Source: Neurospora tetraspora
Lineage: Eukaryota > Ascomycota > Sordariomycetes > Sordariales > Sordariaceae
NCBI RefSeq assembly: GCF_033439725.1
Contig: NW_026944385.1
Location: forward strand, 4,187,001-4,251,000
Direction of reading: 5' to 3'
Length of the DNA: 64,000 nt
Shown here piece after piece: positions 1 to 11,575 of the stretch. The notes below the pieces were generated by a model. The model searched no databases. It was given only the letters and a program-made list of their open reading frames with translations, and was not told where the DNA came from. A program made the translations under genes and the position numbers. Within the stretch, counting starts at the first letter, position 1; each line of letters starts with the position of its first letter.

Positions 1-1
1 C

Positions 2-538
2 ACACTTCAGGGAGGACAAGCCCAGCCACAGCAACGGCCATCCGTCAACTCTGCGTCTACCGGGTTCAAATGCCCAGCCTGTGCCGCAGCGTTTTCTACA
101 AATGCGGTACGATCTGCGCATATAGCCTGGTCGTGTCCGGCCAGCCCTCGGACAGAAAGACGTAACTCACCAATTGGGGTGGCTTGTTATCGTCCGACTT
201 TCCGCGAGGGCCAACTTGAAGGCTGTTGGGCACTTGGCATTCCTCACCACGTGGAAGCGGTACGGCTGCATCTGAAGATTAAACACAATATGTCTGACGC
301 AGAGGTGGCAGAGGTGGTTCTGTGTCCTTTCGAATATTGTGGGGAGCCCTGCATAGGGAAAGTAGAATTGTGGCGGCACATTAACAGTAAGCATGATAAG
401 CAGGACATGGACATACCCGAGGGCTGCTCTCTTTGTCCTTTCGAAGGATGCACGGATTTCCCGTTTCCAAACGCCGAAGAATTACAGAAACACCTGGCCT
501 TCTTGCACGAGGGCAAGGGCCCGGTCGTCGAACACTGA
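2..538 (+). CDS. C2H2-like zinc-finger protein, 5' partial
   Basis: The reading frame is open from base 2 to the TGA at 536-538, so this is the 3' end (about 178 residues) of a gene that starts outside the window. Two clear finger-like units are visible: one beginning CPFEYC (C-x4-C-x12-H-x4-H) and one beginning CPFEGC (C-x4-C-x13-H-x4-H). Both have a four-residue gap between the cysteines, which is looser than the classic C2H2 spacing. A further CPAC near the visible start suggests a degenerate additional finger. Such clustered fingers usually bind DNA or proteins in fungal nuclei; that role is inference. No ATG is visible in this frame, so the true start or an upstream exon lies to the left. 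The exact family was not recognised. Confidence 0.6.
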   Translation, partial: TLQGGQAQPQQRPSVNSASTGFKCPACAAAFSTNAVRSAHIAWSCPASPRTERRNSPIGVACYRPTFREGQLEGCWALGIPHHVEAVRLHLKIKHNMSDAEVAEVVLCPFEYCGEPCIGKVELWRHINSKHDKQDMDIPEGCSLCPFEGCTDFPFPNAEELQKHLAFLHEGKGPVVEH

Positions 539-539
539 A

Positions 540-927
540 GGGAAGACACCTCGTATGCGTGCTGGGGATGTTCACGACGGGGGAGGGAGTCAATGGTCAA
601 TAATACACGATGTGTGTTCAGCGGAGCATGAGCTTTTCGTTCTGTCATTTGCGACATCAAACCTGGGTTCCTGACACTGGGGTTGTTTTGGTCTACTGGG
701 AAGTGGAAAGGCAGGACTTTTTGTCCATGGAAAGCGAAAACTGGCCTGTGTACAAGTCGTCAAGGGCGTTACGTTCCTGTTTCCTCATTCTGTAACTTTT
801 CTCTCACATGATAGCACAGATACTGGGTAGAGTCTTATGAATATCCATCAGAGATGCGCCCTCAAGCTGTGTGAGATGTGGATAGGCGATATTTCGTAAC
901 GCAAATCTCCGTGTAAGCCATTTTTTC
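540..927. other. Intergenic stretch without a gene
   Basis: Normal base composition. Short open frames are present but have no recognisable protein character. It presumably holds the 3' end of the zinc-finger gene. Confidence 0.5.
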
Positions 928-1015
928 CTTTGGGGGTTCTGGGCGCCAACTCAAGTCTTCCTTTGCCCCCTACATGAGCCGAACTTCTGGGAGAGTTTTT
1001 AATCTGTGGCAATCT
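928..1015 (+). repeat. Left terminal inverted repeat of family A copy 1
   Basis: It matches the reverse complement of about 1440-1527. The first 45 bp are nearly identical and the remainder is diverged. Confidence 0.8.
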
Positions 1016-1439
1016 GAATTACACTGCAAATGCTAAGGTTGACATGGCCATTTCAACCACGAAGAGTAGCAGAAGATTCCCGAGAAAAGCCCCAATAATT
1101 AAAACAGTATGAGCGAGACTAAATCAATTGGTTGTCTCCACTTTGGTTCATTGCATAGTATTAGTTTGCTGAAACTGGATGCTTTTTGCGCCACGCAACA
1201 CGCGTGTCTCGAACGAGCGCAATCCGGACCGCAACTTCAAACCCCGAGGCTATGGCGCACTTTTCATATAGAGTCTCTCGGATAAAGTCTCAGATATCTC
1301 TTCCTGGACCCCAAAAGTCTTTTCTCGAATTTTGACAGATTTTTAGAAAAATGTCACGTTGTGGTTTTGCTTTGTTCCAACCTGTGCACTAACACCTTTT
1401 CGAGCGAAATGCTAAGATTTCTGATATATCCCAGATTAA

Positions 1440-1527
1440 AAGACTGTGCCAGAGTTTCGGCTCTTCCTACATGGGACGGATGGAGGAGGCAAAGGAAGAC
1501 TTGAGTTGGCGCCCAGAAGCCCCAAAG
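1440..1527 (-). repeat. Right terminal inverted repeat of family A copy 1
   Basis: Partner of 928-1015. It also aligns to the right end of the second copy at 63487-63598, including the stretch ATTAAAAGACTGT. Confidence 0.8.
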
Positions 1528-1529
1528 TA

Positions 1530-2205
1530 CCTGAGGTGCGAGTACAACATGAAGGAGGAGGTATCAAGCATGCACTTTCCCTTTTGGGCGATCTGATGTA
1601 GCTTTGGACCAATCACATGGGCGCATTGGATACTCCACAGCTGTCACCTCCGTGGCCTGCCGCTGTCCGCCAAACCAGACTTGAGCCCCACCTGATCATC
1701 CATTCTTCTTCGACGAGCCCAACTCCCGTCCTTTTCCATTCTTTCCACCTCGACATCCACTCGCCTTTGTCACTCTGTCGACCAAGACCGAAATAAAGAA
1801 TGGCTTTAACATGTCCTCGCTCACTTTGTTCCACCATTTCCATTGTCCTCAGCGACACGTCCAGCCACCGACATGCCAAATCCGGAAGAGGGCCAAGGCG
1901 CACCCATTGAACAACAGCCACCTTCACGACCACTGCCACAGCAGCACTGTCAAAGACAATGGCCTCCATCTTTGTTCGTCATGGAGTTAGTCGAACAATG
2001 GAACCCATCCACCAGAATGATGTGGTAGTGAACAACACGAGGGAGCCGTCGCTCGCTCCAGTCAGTTTCCGATACTTATGAACAACACATCACAACCACA
2101 CCACGTTCGGTGAACAGCCTGCCTGAGTGGAAATGCCTTTTCGAACTTTTGCTTCGAATTCCTGTACGAATATACCCATCACTTTTGCCAGGGGCAATCC
2201 GAATC
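1530..2205. other. Intergenic / presumed promoter and 5' UTR of the OTU-like gene
   Basis: No convincing coding sequence. The frame upstream of 2206 is open back to about 2110 but uses no ATG, so this part is read as untranslated leader. Confidence 0.5.
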
Positions 2206-5200
2206 ATGCCGCCAAAACAATCCGTCGAAGAGTCGCAGTCCGGCTCCGGCGCGCCCAGACCTGCCACGTCCCGGTCGTCCGCTTTCAGCGACAAGATAGA
2301 GGAACTTTATCACAAACCGGCAAATGAAAAACATCGCAGAGTACTTCCGAAAGTCATCTACTACGAAGAACTCGAAACGATCAGACGGGAGAAACCGATT
2401 GTTGATCCGAAAGACGCTGCTGCCCCTGTTGTGACGGTCGAGATATGGGAGCGCCCGGAGGCTGTTAAGGAGCCGGAGATTACAACTATTGGCGACGACG
2501 ATGATGACGATGGGGAGGTTAAAGTCAAGCCGCTTCCGTTTAAGAAAACCGCTGCGAGTCCCAAGGTCGAGGGGAAGCCGAACACTTCGACTACGAGTAC
2601 AGGGGTCAAGAGGAAGGCATGCAGTCTTAATCCCAAACCGGTCAGACTTACATCAACCCATAACTTTACAGCTATCAGGAAGCAACTGGGATATAGAATG
2701 TCCATCGATGACCACTTTGGCAGATACAAGCTAGCTGCAACTACGAATTTTACCGACCGGTATTCCAAGTCCGATCCTACAAATCCAATTGCCGATCCAG
2801 ACCTGGCGACTATGCTCGGAGACTTCGACTGGTCGGGGTTTTTCAAAAACCACAAGCGGCATTATAAAAACTTTCAACATCCTCCCGCTGTCCTCTACAA
2901 GGGCTTCCCCATGGTCGAAAAGGTTGTCTTTGTGATGCATCCAAACAAGTGGGACTCAGAGGACAGGGACGGCAAACATATGGATGATGGGCACTGTTAC
3001 TGGGCTTCTATCGCGCTACTGATCTACGGCAGTGCCAGCTTCTGGTTACTCGTCAAAGCGGAACACCTCTGGTATCTCGAGAGCATCCTCAACAACCCTC
3101 ATCATCCTCGCCACCATTCCTATAAGAGAATGATGGAAACCAAATTCAAGTCCAAGTCAGATGGCATAAAAGGTTTAGCTACACCGAAACAAGGAGAATT
3201 CAACCTCTGGGAGGCACTGCACATTCCGGGCCTCTGGGTGAACCACGACCTGTGCTATTTGACCGCTGATCTCTACAAAGTTTTTCTCGTGCTTTACAAG
3301 TACGACTCGGCAGAGAATGTTCAGTTCATTAACAAGGTCTACGACATGAAGACTTTTGGGGCCTACAACAGTCGACATATATTTCTTTGCTATGCGGTAC
3401 GTCACTTAGACTTACACCTCAGTATTACCCCAGAGTTCGTGACCTTTGAGCAACGCAAGCTGACACTGCTGTGACCAACAACAGCATGAAAATCACTATC
3501 GACCCATGCTTCCGAACGACTATTTATCGTATGAGTTCCGTCTACCACGCCTCACGCTGGCGTCCACAAAGATGTACAAGCTCCAGACAGCAGAACACAA
3601 CAGGCCAGTTGACGGCTTATCCCACCACTGGCGGGCACCATTGAACTCGATTCCATCTTCACTATCGCTACCTCGAGGTCGTCATCAAGATTCGGTAACG
3701 GAAAGTCATATCTACAGAGTAGTTGGGTATGACCCTCCCGTGGTCGCTTCCGCAAGTCCAAAGCGCAAAATAGAAATCGTTCTTAGTGACGATGATGATC
3801 CAAAACCGCCAAACCCCAAGCATTTAAAGGTTGAAAAGACGCCCCCGGCGAGTCAGATGGGGAATCCGGAAGCAACAAAGCCAGTATCAACGCCTGTACC
3901 AGCGCCTGCACCTAAGACCACTACTCCGACGCCTGCACCCAAGCCTACTACTCCCGTGAAATACATTCCTCGGTATGTATCCCCATCTAACCCTGCCACG
4001 ACTGCGACTACAACTGATAACACTGCTTAACCAGAAAACAGAATCCATAGACTACCGAGCCCAAGGGTCCTTCGGCCGTTTAGACCTCCAAATCCCAACT
4101 GCCCAGTTGTCATCCCTCCAGTAGGCAAGGCCTTCGAAGCTTTTAATGGCGAATGGGAACAACTCGAGACACCCCCAGGCCAGACAACGTCAACGGCTCT
4201 AACTACTCGGGGCCCATTCGGCCTCACCGCCCTCTCCTCCCGACCACCGCCCGACCTAACCAAGCTGTACACGTACTTCCCCCACTACGACCGCCAACTG
4301 CTCGACAGCTTCTACGCCTGGCTCATCCAGCCAGAGAACATCGTGAAACCAGCCCACCAGATCCTAGACGCCCTTGAACTAGGCAACCAGCAATTCGAAC
4401 AAGCCAAGAACCCCGCCCTCGCCATCCGCAACCTCCTCGGCCTAACAGCCGACATCGGCGCTGTGGTGACCTTACTCACCCGCTACGACTTCCGGCTGCT
4501 CCTGGAGTTCTACTCCTACGAGATGAAGGTGGAGAACAAAGCAGGCAAAAGCGCCGCGCAGCTACTCGACGAGTTGGAAAAAGGCCATGAGAAGTGGACC
4601 AAGGGCGTCACTGCCCCGAAACACAGCGGTGTGCATCCGGGGATTATATATACCCTCGAGATGATGCTCGGGCGGTATGATCCTACCTTACTAGCGGATA
4701 TGGCACAGTGGGCGAAGTTGTCCATGTCGGCGTTTGCACAAGCAGGCCAGTGCCAGGGTCTGGGGAAGGAGCAGAAGTGGAGTAATGCGCAGTTGGTGCA
4801 GCTGTTGGAGGAAAAGCATCAGCGAAGGGAAGAGGTGAAGAGGGTTGAGATTGAAATGAAGGAGGCGACAAGGAGAGTTAAAGACCGACTGGAGCAGCAG
4901 GATAGAGTGTTGGCGCAACATAGAGAGTGGGAAGCAAGGTTTAAATACTGGTATTTTACTTCTAGGGAACAGTTTTGGTCTAAGCAGGATACCATGGAGG
5001 TGGAGATGACGGGGCGGCCAAGATCGCCAAATGCGATGGATCTGGATGAGCCTGACTACATGATGGGTATGATGGGGGTAAACCCGTTTGCTCCCGGACC
5101 ACCGCCAGACGGGACTATTCCGATGGATATGGGCCCGGACATAGACATGGACGGGGACATGGACATGGGAGTAGATCCGCAGACAGAACAACGACAGGAA

Positions 5201-6928
5201 CGCGAGAGATACATGGAAGAAGCGAAGCTGAAGGTGCGAGATCTGACGAATGTTGAGAACTATAAGGACTTATTTATAAGTCCAAGGAAACCTCAAATTG
5301 GCCTTATGCTTGCAGAGAAGAAGCAAGCGGAGAAGGACCTCGAAAGGTTCAAGGCGAAGAGAAGGGCGCAGAAGGCGGATGAGAAGCTGCGCGAACATGA
5401 GAGGCTTAGGAAGGAGCAGCGCGAGAACCAAAAAGCCAAGGAAAAGGGAGACGAAGGTAATAAGACGGATAGCCAGCTACAAGAGGCACTGAGGAGAAGA
5501 AAGGAGCTTTACGAACAGCAGAAACGCGACGCAGAAAAGGAGAAACAAGAACCCCCTCGAGGAAGGTCTCGTGCTGGCTCTGCTTCCGGTCCCAGTGGTC
5601 GTCGACGCTCCGTCTCTCGTGCCGGTTCAAGTTCAACAGCTACACCCGGCACCGGACGAGAGCGTCGCGCATCCCTCTCCAAACCACCTGGCCCAAGGAC
5701 TCCTAGCCGCATGCGTGAGGAGACAAGACGCTCTCAACTCGAGACGGAAAATGTCATTGATGAGAATCCAATGGCTCTGGTACTTGCTAGACCTCCGCCT
5801 CCTACTCTCAAACTTCGGCCTGCTACACCTCCCACTTCTGCCACTCCCGTGGGTGACGACCCCTTTGGACCTCCACCCCCGAAGGACACAACTAGGCTCG
5901 ATCTGAAACGTACAGCTCCCTCTTCTTCTTCTTCCAATGCCCCTTTTAGCTCCACAGCTCCCGCTTCTAGTTCCACAGCTCCCGCAGTTCCCGCACCCAG
6001 ACTCGACCTCAGACCTATAAAACCAGCCAAGCCAATGACGAGATCTAACCTCGGCTCCAGCTCCAACCTTACTTCTACCTCCAACCTCCCTTCCACCTTC
6101 AAAAAACCCACCACGCCAGGTAAACAGCCAGTGAAGCCCATGCAGAGATTCAACATCAACACAGCTACGCGACACAGCAACTTTAACCCGAACGTCGGCT
6201 CCAAGCCTCCTCCCAACACCAACACGCTCAACCCAACGTTTAACCCACAACCACGTGGTCCTTCTTCTCGCCCCATCTCTCACCCAAGTCCTAGCTCTGT
6301 CTCTACCTCTGGCCCTAGCCCAGGCTCCAGCTCTGGCTTTGGCTCTGGCTCTGGCTCTGGCTCTGGTGCTCCACGTCCACGCGCTGGTTCCGGAGTGGGA
6401 TCTGGCGCAGGTCGTCCCCGTGCTGGTTCCTTCGGTTCCGGAGCGAAGTCCCCTACAAGAATTAGCAGGAAGAGGGGGGCAGCAAACTCAAGTTCGAGTT
6501 CGATGATGTCAATGTCGGGCATCATTGAAGAAAACTTGGATAAGATATCGAGTGAGAATACGAATATAAACCCCATGAAATTGGCGCTGGGAAGCGGAAG
6601 CTCAGCAGGATTTTCATTTGGGTCCCTTACAGATGGCCCTAGCGGTGGGCAGCAGCCCGTTACCTCTAAGCAGCCACCAAGGCAGCGCCCTAAGCAGAGG
6701 GTGGAAAGGCCCAGGCAAACGGTGGCGAGGAAGCCGTGGTTGTCGGATGTGCAGGAGGTGGATGAGGACATGGATGAGGATTTATATGGGGATTTGGAGG
6801 GGAATGAGGAGAAAATAAAGGTGGAGGTGCAGGGTCAGGGAGGGGGAGATGTGGTTGATGGGAGTTTGAGGATTGAGGAGTTGGGGGATGATGATGCGGA
6901 TTTTTATGTTGATGATGGTACTTGGTGA
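2206..6928 (+). CDS. Large protein with OTU-like cysteine protease domain and long coiled-coil/disordered tail
   Basis: Proposed CDS: 2206-3396, 3485-3972, 4042-6928, giving 1521 residues. Intron 1 has donor GTACGT and acceptor AACAG; intron 2 has donor GTATGT and acceptor AACAG. Both keep the frame exactly, and the third exon runs on without a break. Residues about 225-425 resemble the OTU fold: D261-G262-H263-C264 fits the Asp-Gly-x-Cys catalytic motif, and N400-H401-Y402, restored only after splicing intron 1, fits the C-terminal catalytic histidine. OTU enzymes are deubiquitinases; activity here is inference because the family is very diverged. Beyond it are a Pro/Thr-rich linker, a helical region (about 600-760), a Lys/Glu/Arg-rich coiled coil, Ser/Pro/Gly-rich disorder, and an acidic C-terminus. 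Runs of Asp at about 92-97 and in exon 2 precede basic patches that could be nuclear signals. Confidence 0.8.
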
Positions 6929-7374
6929 GAGGATTTATCGATAGAGGTTTGTTTTGATGAGAGATGCAATGTCGAAGAGGCGTTTGGAGTTTTTGGTTGT
7001 TATTTTATGAGATGTGCTTTTGGTTTGTTTACTTGCGAGATGTCTGGTGTTTTGTGAGGTTTTGTGAGTAGAGGTAGTCTGAATGGTTTAGATACCCTGG
7101 GATACCTCGGTGTACGGTGTAAATTTGGCTTACTTGTGTAGAACCCAAGTGGCAACATTCGTAGAGGTAGACAAGAACATACGATCGCCAAGATCACTGT
7201 CAACTTCTTACATCTCCCAGAACATGGCACAAGACGCATGGCATGAACACGCTGAAATCTATTTCATTCCCCATCTTTTACTGTACTTGTGGTATCTTCA
7301 TTCCTCCATTCCTCCCTGTCTCTTCCAGACATTCTAACTCCTTCCTAAACCCAAGCCCAAGTAAGTGCCATCGT
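6929..7374. other. Intergenic region between converging genes
   Basis: It separates the converging OTU-like gene and GMP synthase and presumably holds both 3' UTRs. No gene seen. Confidence 0.5.
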
Positions 7375-9458
7375 TTACTCAAGCTCAATAGTACCAGGCG
7401 GCTTGCTAGTAATGTCATAAGTGACCCTGGACACACCATGAACCTCGTTCACAATCCTGTTCATGACGCGCTGGAGGAACTCCCACGGGAAGTTGAACGC
7501 CTCAGCAGTCATGAAGTCCGTAGTGGTAACAGCCCTCAGAATAATGATGTAACCGTAAACGCGCTTGTCGCCCATGACACCCACAGCACGGCTAGGATCA
7601 ACAGCCGCATACGCCTGCGAGATCTGGTCGTACAGACCGGCCTTGCGGATCTCGGAAATGAAAATGTGATCAGCCTGGCGACCAATGCGCACCTTCTCCT
7701 CGGTGACTTCTCCCAAAATGCGGACGGCAATGCCGGGGCCGGGGAAGGGGTGGCGCATGACGAGCTCCTCGTGGATACCGAGGGTGCGTCCGAGCTCGCG
7801 GACTTCGTCCTTGTAGAGCGAGCGGAGCGGCTCGATCAGCTGGAGACCCTGGCCGTTGGTCATGCGCTCGGGCAGGCCACCGACGTTGTGGTGGGTCTTG
7901 ATGGTGGCGCTGGGGCCCTTGAAGGAGAGCGACTCGATGACATCCGGGTACAGGGTGCCCTGGAGGAAGAAGCCGATCTTGGTGCCCTTGCCGGACTTCT
8001 CGGCGGCCTCCTCGATCTTTTGGGCCTCGGCCTCGAACACGTCGATGAACTTGCCGCCGATGAACTTGCGCTTCTGCTCGGGGTCGTGGAGGCCCTTGAG
8101 ACCCTCGAGGAAGTCCTTGGAGGCGTCGATGACGGTCAGGTTGATGCCTAGGTGCTGCTTCAGGTCGCGCTCGACCTGCTCGCACTCGTCCAGGCGCATG
8201 ACGCCGTTGTTAACGAGCACCGCCCAGAAGCGGTCGCCGATGGCCTCCTTCATCAGCTTGGCGGCGACGGTGGAGTCGACGCCGCCCGAGACGGCGCCGA
8301 GGACTTGGCCCTCGGGCCCGACGAGGTCGCGGATGCGGGCGATTTCTTGGTCGAGGAAGCGCGCCATGGTCCAGTTCTGGGCGCAGCCGCAGATGTCGAC
8401 GGCGAAGTTCTTGAGCAGCTGCGTGCCGTTCTGCGAGTGGGTGACCTCGGGGTGGAACTGAAGACCGTAGATGGGCTTGGTCTTGTGCGCGATGGCCGCG
8501 TACTCGGAGTTGTCGGACACGGCGACGGTGTGGAAACCCTCGGGCAGGGCGCCGAGCTTGTCGCCGTGGGACATCCACACGCGCATGGAGTCCTCGAGGC
8601 CGGCGAAGAGGCGGTCGACGTGGGCGTCGTCGCCCTTGAGAGCCTTCAGGTTGGAGTGGCCGTACTCGCGGTGGACGCCGGCGATGACGTTCTCGGGGCT
8701 GGCGCGCCAGGCGATCTCCTGCATGCCATCTGTGAGAGTGTCAATGGGGGTGAGATCTCAAGGGGCAAGGTGAGAGCAGATGATCATGAGTGATCACGTA
8801 CAGCAGATGCCAAGAATGGGGACACCTAAGCAGTGAGAGTTAGCAAGGATACAAACAGTCTTTCATGTCAGAGTTGATCCATACCAAGCTCGAACACGGC
8901 AGGGTCGACGTGGGGAGCACCGTCCTCATAGACGGAGTAGGGGCCGCCGGAGAGAATGACACCCTTGGGCTTGTAGTCGAGATCGGCAATCTTAGTGGTG
9001 CATGGTAGCATCTCAGAGAGAATGTTGAGCTCTCTCAGACGACGGGTGATCCTTTAGGATTCATGGGTTAGTATGTCTCTTGTTTACACTGGGGTGGCAG
9101 GGGGGGTGTTGAGAGGTGAGGCCGTCCAGGGGTCTCAAGTAAACAAAGAGGCAACCATGAATGGCCGGTTTTGTTGTAATTACGGAGCCCGGAGTGAATA
9201 GTGTGCTGCAACTCATCATTAATATGAGTGAGTGTGAAAAGAAGTGACCTACAAATGAGTGTACTGCGATCTGTTATGAGAGAAACGAACGGCTTGTTAG
9301 CACAGGATGAACATGCACATATATCAGCACACATAAAGCTGCATATTGTAGTAACAATAAGCAACATCAGCAGAAGCAGGAACGACGCACCCGAAATCCA
9401 AAGTCAGGATAGTATCGAAGGCCTTGGTAGGCACCTCTCCGAGGGTAGCGGCAGCCAT
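7375..9458 (-). CDS. GUA1: GMP synthase (glutamine-hydrolysing)
   Basis: Exons in transcript order: 9391-9458, 9253-9270, 8885-9051, 8802-8825, 7375-8729; 1632 nt, 543 residues, the usual size for fungal GMP synthases. The enzyme converts XMP, ATP and glutamine to GMP in the cytosol, the last step of guanine nucleotide synthesis. The class I glutamine amidotransferase domain (about 1-225) has the FGSQY start, the nucleophile in GICYGM, assembled across the exon 4/5 junction, and HPEVTHS. The ATP pyrophosphatase domain has the P-loop [12 protein letters not shown]. The C-terminal dimerisation domain has RHPFPGPG and ends KPPGTIELE. All four introns are GT-AG with continuous phase. Exons 2 (18 nt) and 4 (24 nt) are very small. 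Splice sites were read by eye but each restores conserved family sequence. Confidence 0.96.
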
Positions 9459-10297
9459 TGTGTTGGTATTGGAGGTTATCGACAACCAAGATGCGAATGC
9501 GCGACTTCGAATTTTGGATGCCGGATCTCAAGACGAAGACGAAAAGAGAGGGTTTCAATTTTTTTTCAGGGCCCTGCAACCAACCTGCTACAGGCGGCTC
9601 GAGTGGGGGAGGAAGAGTCAGTGTAGACTCCAGATTTTGGATGACTCAGCTGCCGATAAGCTGATAAGAAAGCTCTGCAGCCAGTCACAGCTGCGGAAGA
9701 CAGAGTCAGAGACGGCACCCCACCCACCCCGCCGAAGTCGGGTCCCACCCATCTGTTACTGCCCCTGCTGCTCCACGGCCCGGCCCAGGCTGTGCGCTAT
9801 GAAATGGGACTGACATCACTGGAATTTCGAGGGTATCAACTTTAATTCCACCTCACTTTCATCTAATTGCTCTTCTGTTTGCCAGACAAAACACCAAAGA
9901 AGTGGACATTGGCCATGTTATCATCACAATTGACATGTCTCAATCACTATTATCCGCGCCGGATACTCTTCCGCGGAACAATGGCCATGTTACGGTTTCT
10001 TTCAGGCTCTTCCTCGCCCAAGTCTTTGTTTGACTTTTCTATTCCGCGAACGTGTGTTTACTTCGCCGTGACTGTCCAGAGCCTGTCTACAGAAGAAACA
10101 TCTTGTTCACGGTTCCAGAAACGAAGCTATTTTGACATAAATAGACGACGATATCCAGTGTAACCATGTTGTTGGTTTTTTTTCCACATCATCAACTCAA
10201 ACAAGCAGCCTCAACCTCGCTATCACGACCACATCAACACACTGACTCACCAGCAAGCGACTCGTACGATCATCACCAGCCATCAACAGTCATCAAA
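9459..10297. other. Divergent intergenic region between GMP synthase and the HMG-box gene
   Basis: About 840 bp serving as the likely promoter region for both genes. An ATG at 10166 is in frame with the HMG gene, but the 44 residues it would add look like untranslated sequence. Confidence 0.5.
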
Positions 10298-11575
10298 ATG
10301 GGTAGGAACAAGACTTGCGTGCCCAACCCGATCCTGGAGCTTTTACTCACCAAGCCTTTTAGCGAACATACGGACCTCGACCATGTCCCGTTCCGGGATA
10401 TGGAAGCCTACGTCCATCGATCCATCGATATAAGACACAAGGAGTTGGGGCTTGGGAAGCCGAGACGCCCATGCAACCACTTCGTTCTTTACTTCACCGC
10501 CACTCATGCCCGCGCCGAGGCATGGAGGGAGGCTCACGTCACCGACCTCCCAGAGGCATCATCTCATCAATTTTTGTCAACCATCATTTCTCGCAGCTGG
10601 TCTCTCGAACCTCCCTCGGTCAAAGCCAAGTTCACAGCTCTTGCGGAAAAAGAGAAACAAATGCACGGTAAGGCCTTTCCTGACTATAAGTTGGTCCGCA
10701 AGCCCCCTAGAAATAGACGCAAGCAGGTCAAGTCCACCGCCGCCCTTCCCTCCACTACTGACGCCAAGCAGATGGAGACCAAGGTGGCTGTTGCGCCCCA
10801 GCCTCTCCCTTCGTACAACATTCAGGATCCATTCCCCTCGTCGAGTACTTAACAGCTTCACGCAACCGGCCAATCTCCCCCGAAAGAGCTCTCACCCCAT
10901 ATCATCCAGCGCCTAGCCACCCTCAGCGGGCGTGCTAAAGAGCTGGAGACCTTCCTGAAGCTCTGCCAGACCTCCGAACTCATCCGGAACGCCTTATGGC
11001 CGACCGATCACGGCCTCGATTACCAAATGGCAATTTATGAATACAATGCCTTCGTCGCATCGACCTACGATAAGCTCGAGAACCACGTTCGCGACAAGGA
11101 GCTCCTCAAACCTTACGTGCCCAAGGTCTTTGATCTTCAATGGGTGTATGACGAAGTATCTGGTATGTACAAGGTTTCACTTTTTTGGCCCTCTATGGAC
11201 CTCTCTGTGCCGGCAAGTGTCAGTACGCCCATGTCCATGTCCATGCCCATGGATATCGACCAGCAGTTGCCCCTGGGTGGCTGTGAGAACGGCTTTACTG
11301 CCCCTGCTGACTTTGGTGTAGGCCCCTTATTCACTGACGAAGAGATCGAGAAGGCTCTCCAGGAGTTTGATGCTGCTGGTGCGAACACCGCTGATAGCGA
11401 GCCTGTTGTCAACGAACCTGTTGTCAACGAACCTGCTGTCGACGGACCTGCTGTCGAAGAGCCCGCTCAGGTAGAGCAAGTGCCCCTACCTGCCTTTACT
11501 ACTACTGAGGGTCTCAACGATTCAGATTTCGACATGATGGACTTCATCAACTTCGAGAGCGAGATGCCTCTTTGA
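10298..11575 (+). CDS. HMG-box (MATA-type) transcription factor-like protein
   Basis: The start is taken at 10298, where ATG sits in a good context (AAAATGGG). Residues about 55-140 form an HMG box of the mating-type (MATA/SOX) kind: RRPCNHFVLYF at helix 1, a central SRSWSLE, and HGKAFPDYKL followed by a basic RKPPRNRRK tail. Such proteins bind bent AT-rich DNA and often govern sexual development; the usual MAT neighbours (APN2, SLA2) are not seen, so this is probably a dispersed HMG gene. The frame is interrupted by one TAA at 10850-10852 but open on both sides to 11575. Removing 10784-10909 (donor AAG/GTGGCT, acceptor CATCCAG) or 10784-10855 keeps the frame; the donor is weak. The C-terminal half has a five-residue tandem repeat (EPVVN type, about 11398-11465) and is acidic, like an activation domain. 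Confidence 0.72.
11398..11465 (+). repeat. 15-bp tandem repeat in the HMG gene
   Basis: About four imperfect copies of GAACCTGTTGTCAAC, each coding a five-residue unit related to EPVVN. Confidence 0.75.

Larger units (their letters stand above)
928..1527. mobile_element. 600-bp non-autonomous DNA transposon (MITE-like), family A, copy 1
   Basis: The two ends are inverted copies of each other. The left end starts CTTTGGGGGTTCTGGGCGCC; the reverse complement of the right end starts CTTTGGGGCTTCTGGGCGCC. Similarity continues inward for roughly 50 bp and then, weaker, to about 90 bp. The right end is followed by TA (1528-1529); the left flank is TC, so the TA duplication is no longer perfect. 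There is no coding capacity. The same termini and internal sequence occur at 54550-55064 and 63487-63598, which shows this is a family rather than a chance palindrome. A TA target and short inverted ends suggest a Tc1/mariner-like (Fot1/pogo-type) mobilising transposase; that is inference. Confidence 0.85.

Noticed and set aside
7243-8793. Long plus-strand open frames
   Set aside because: They are antisense shadows of GMP synthase codon usage.
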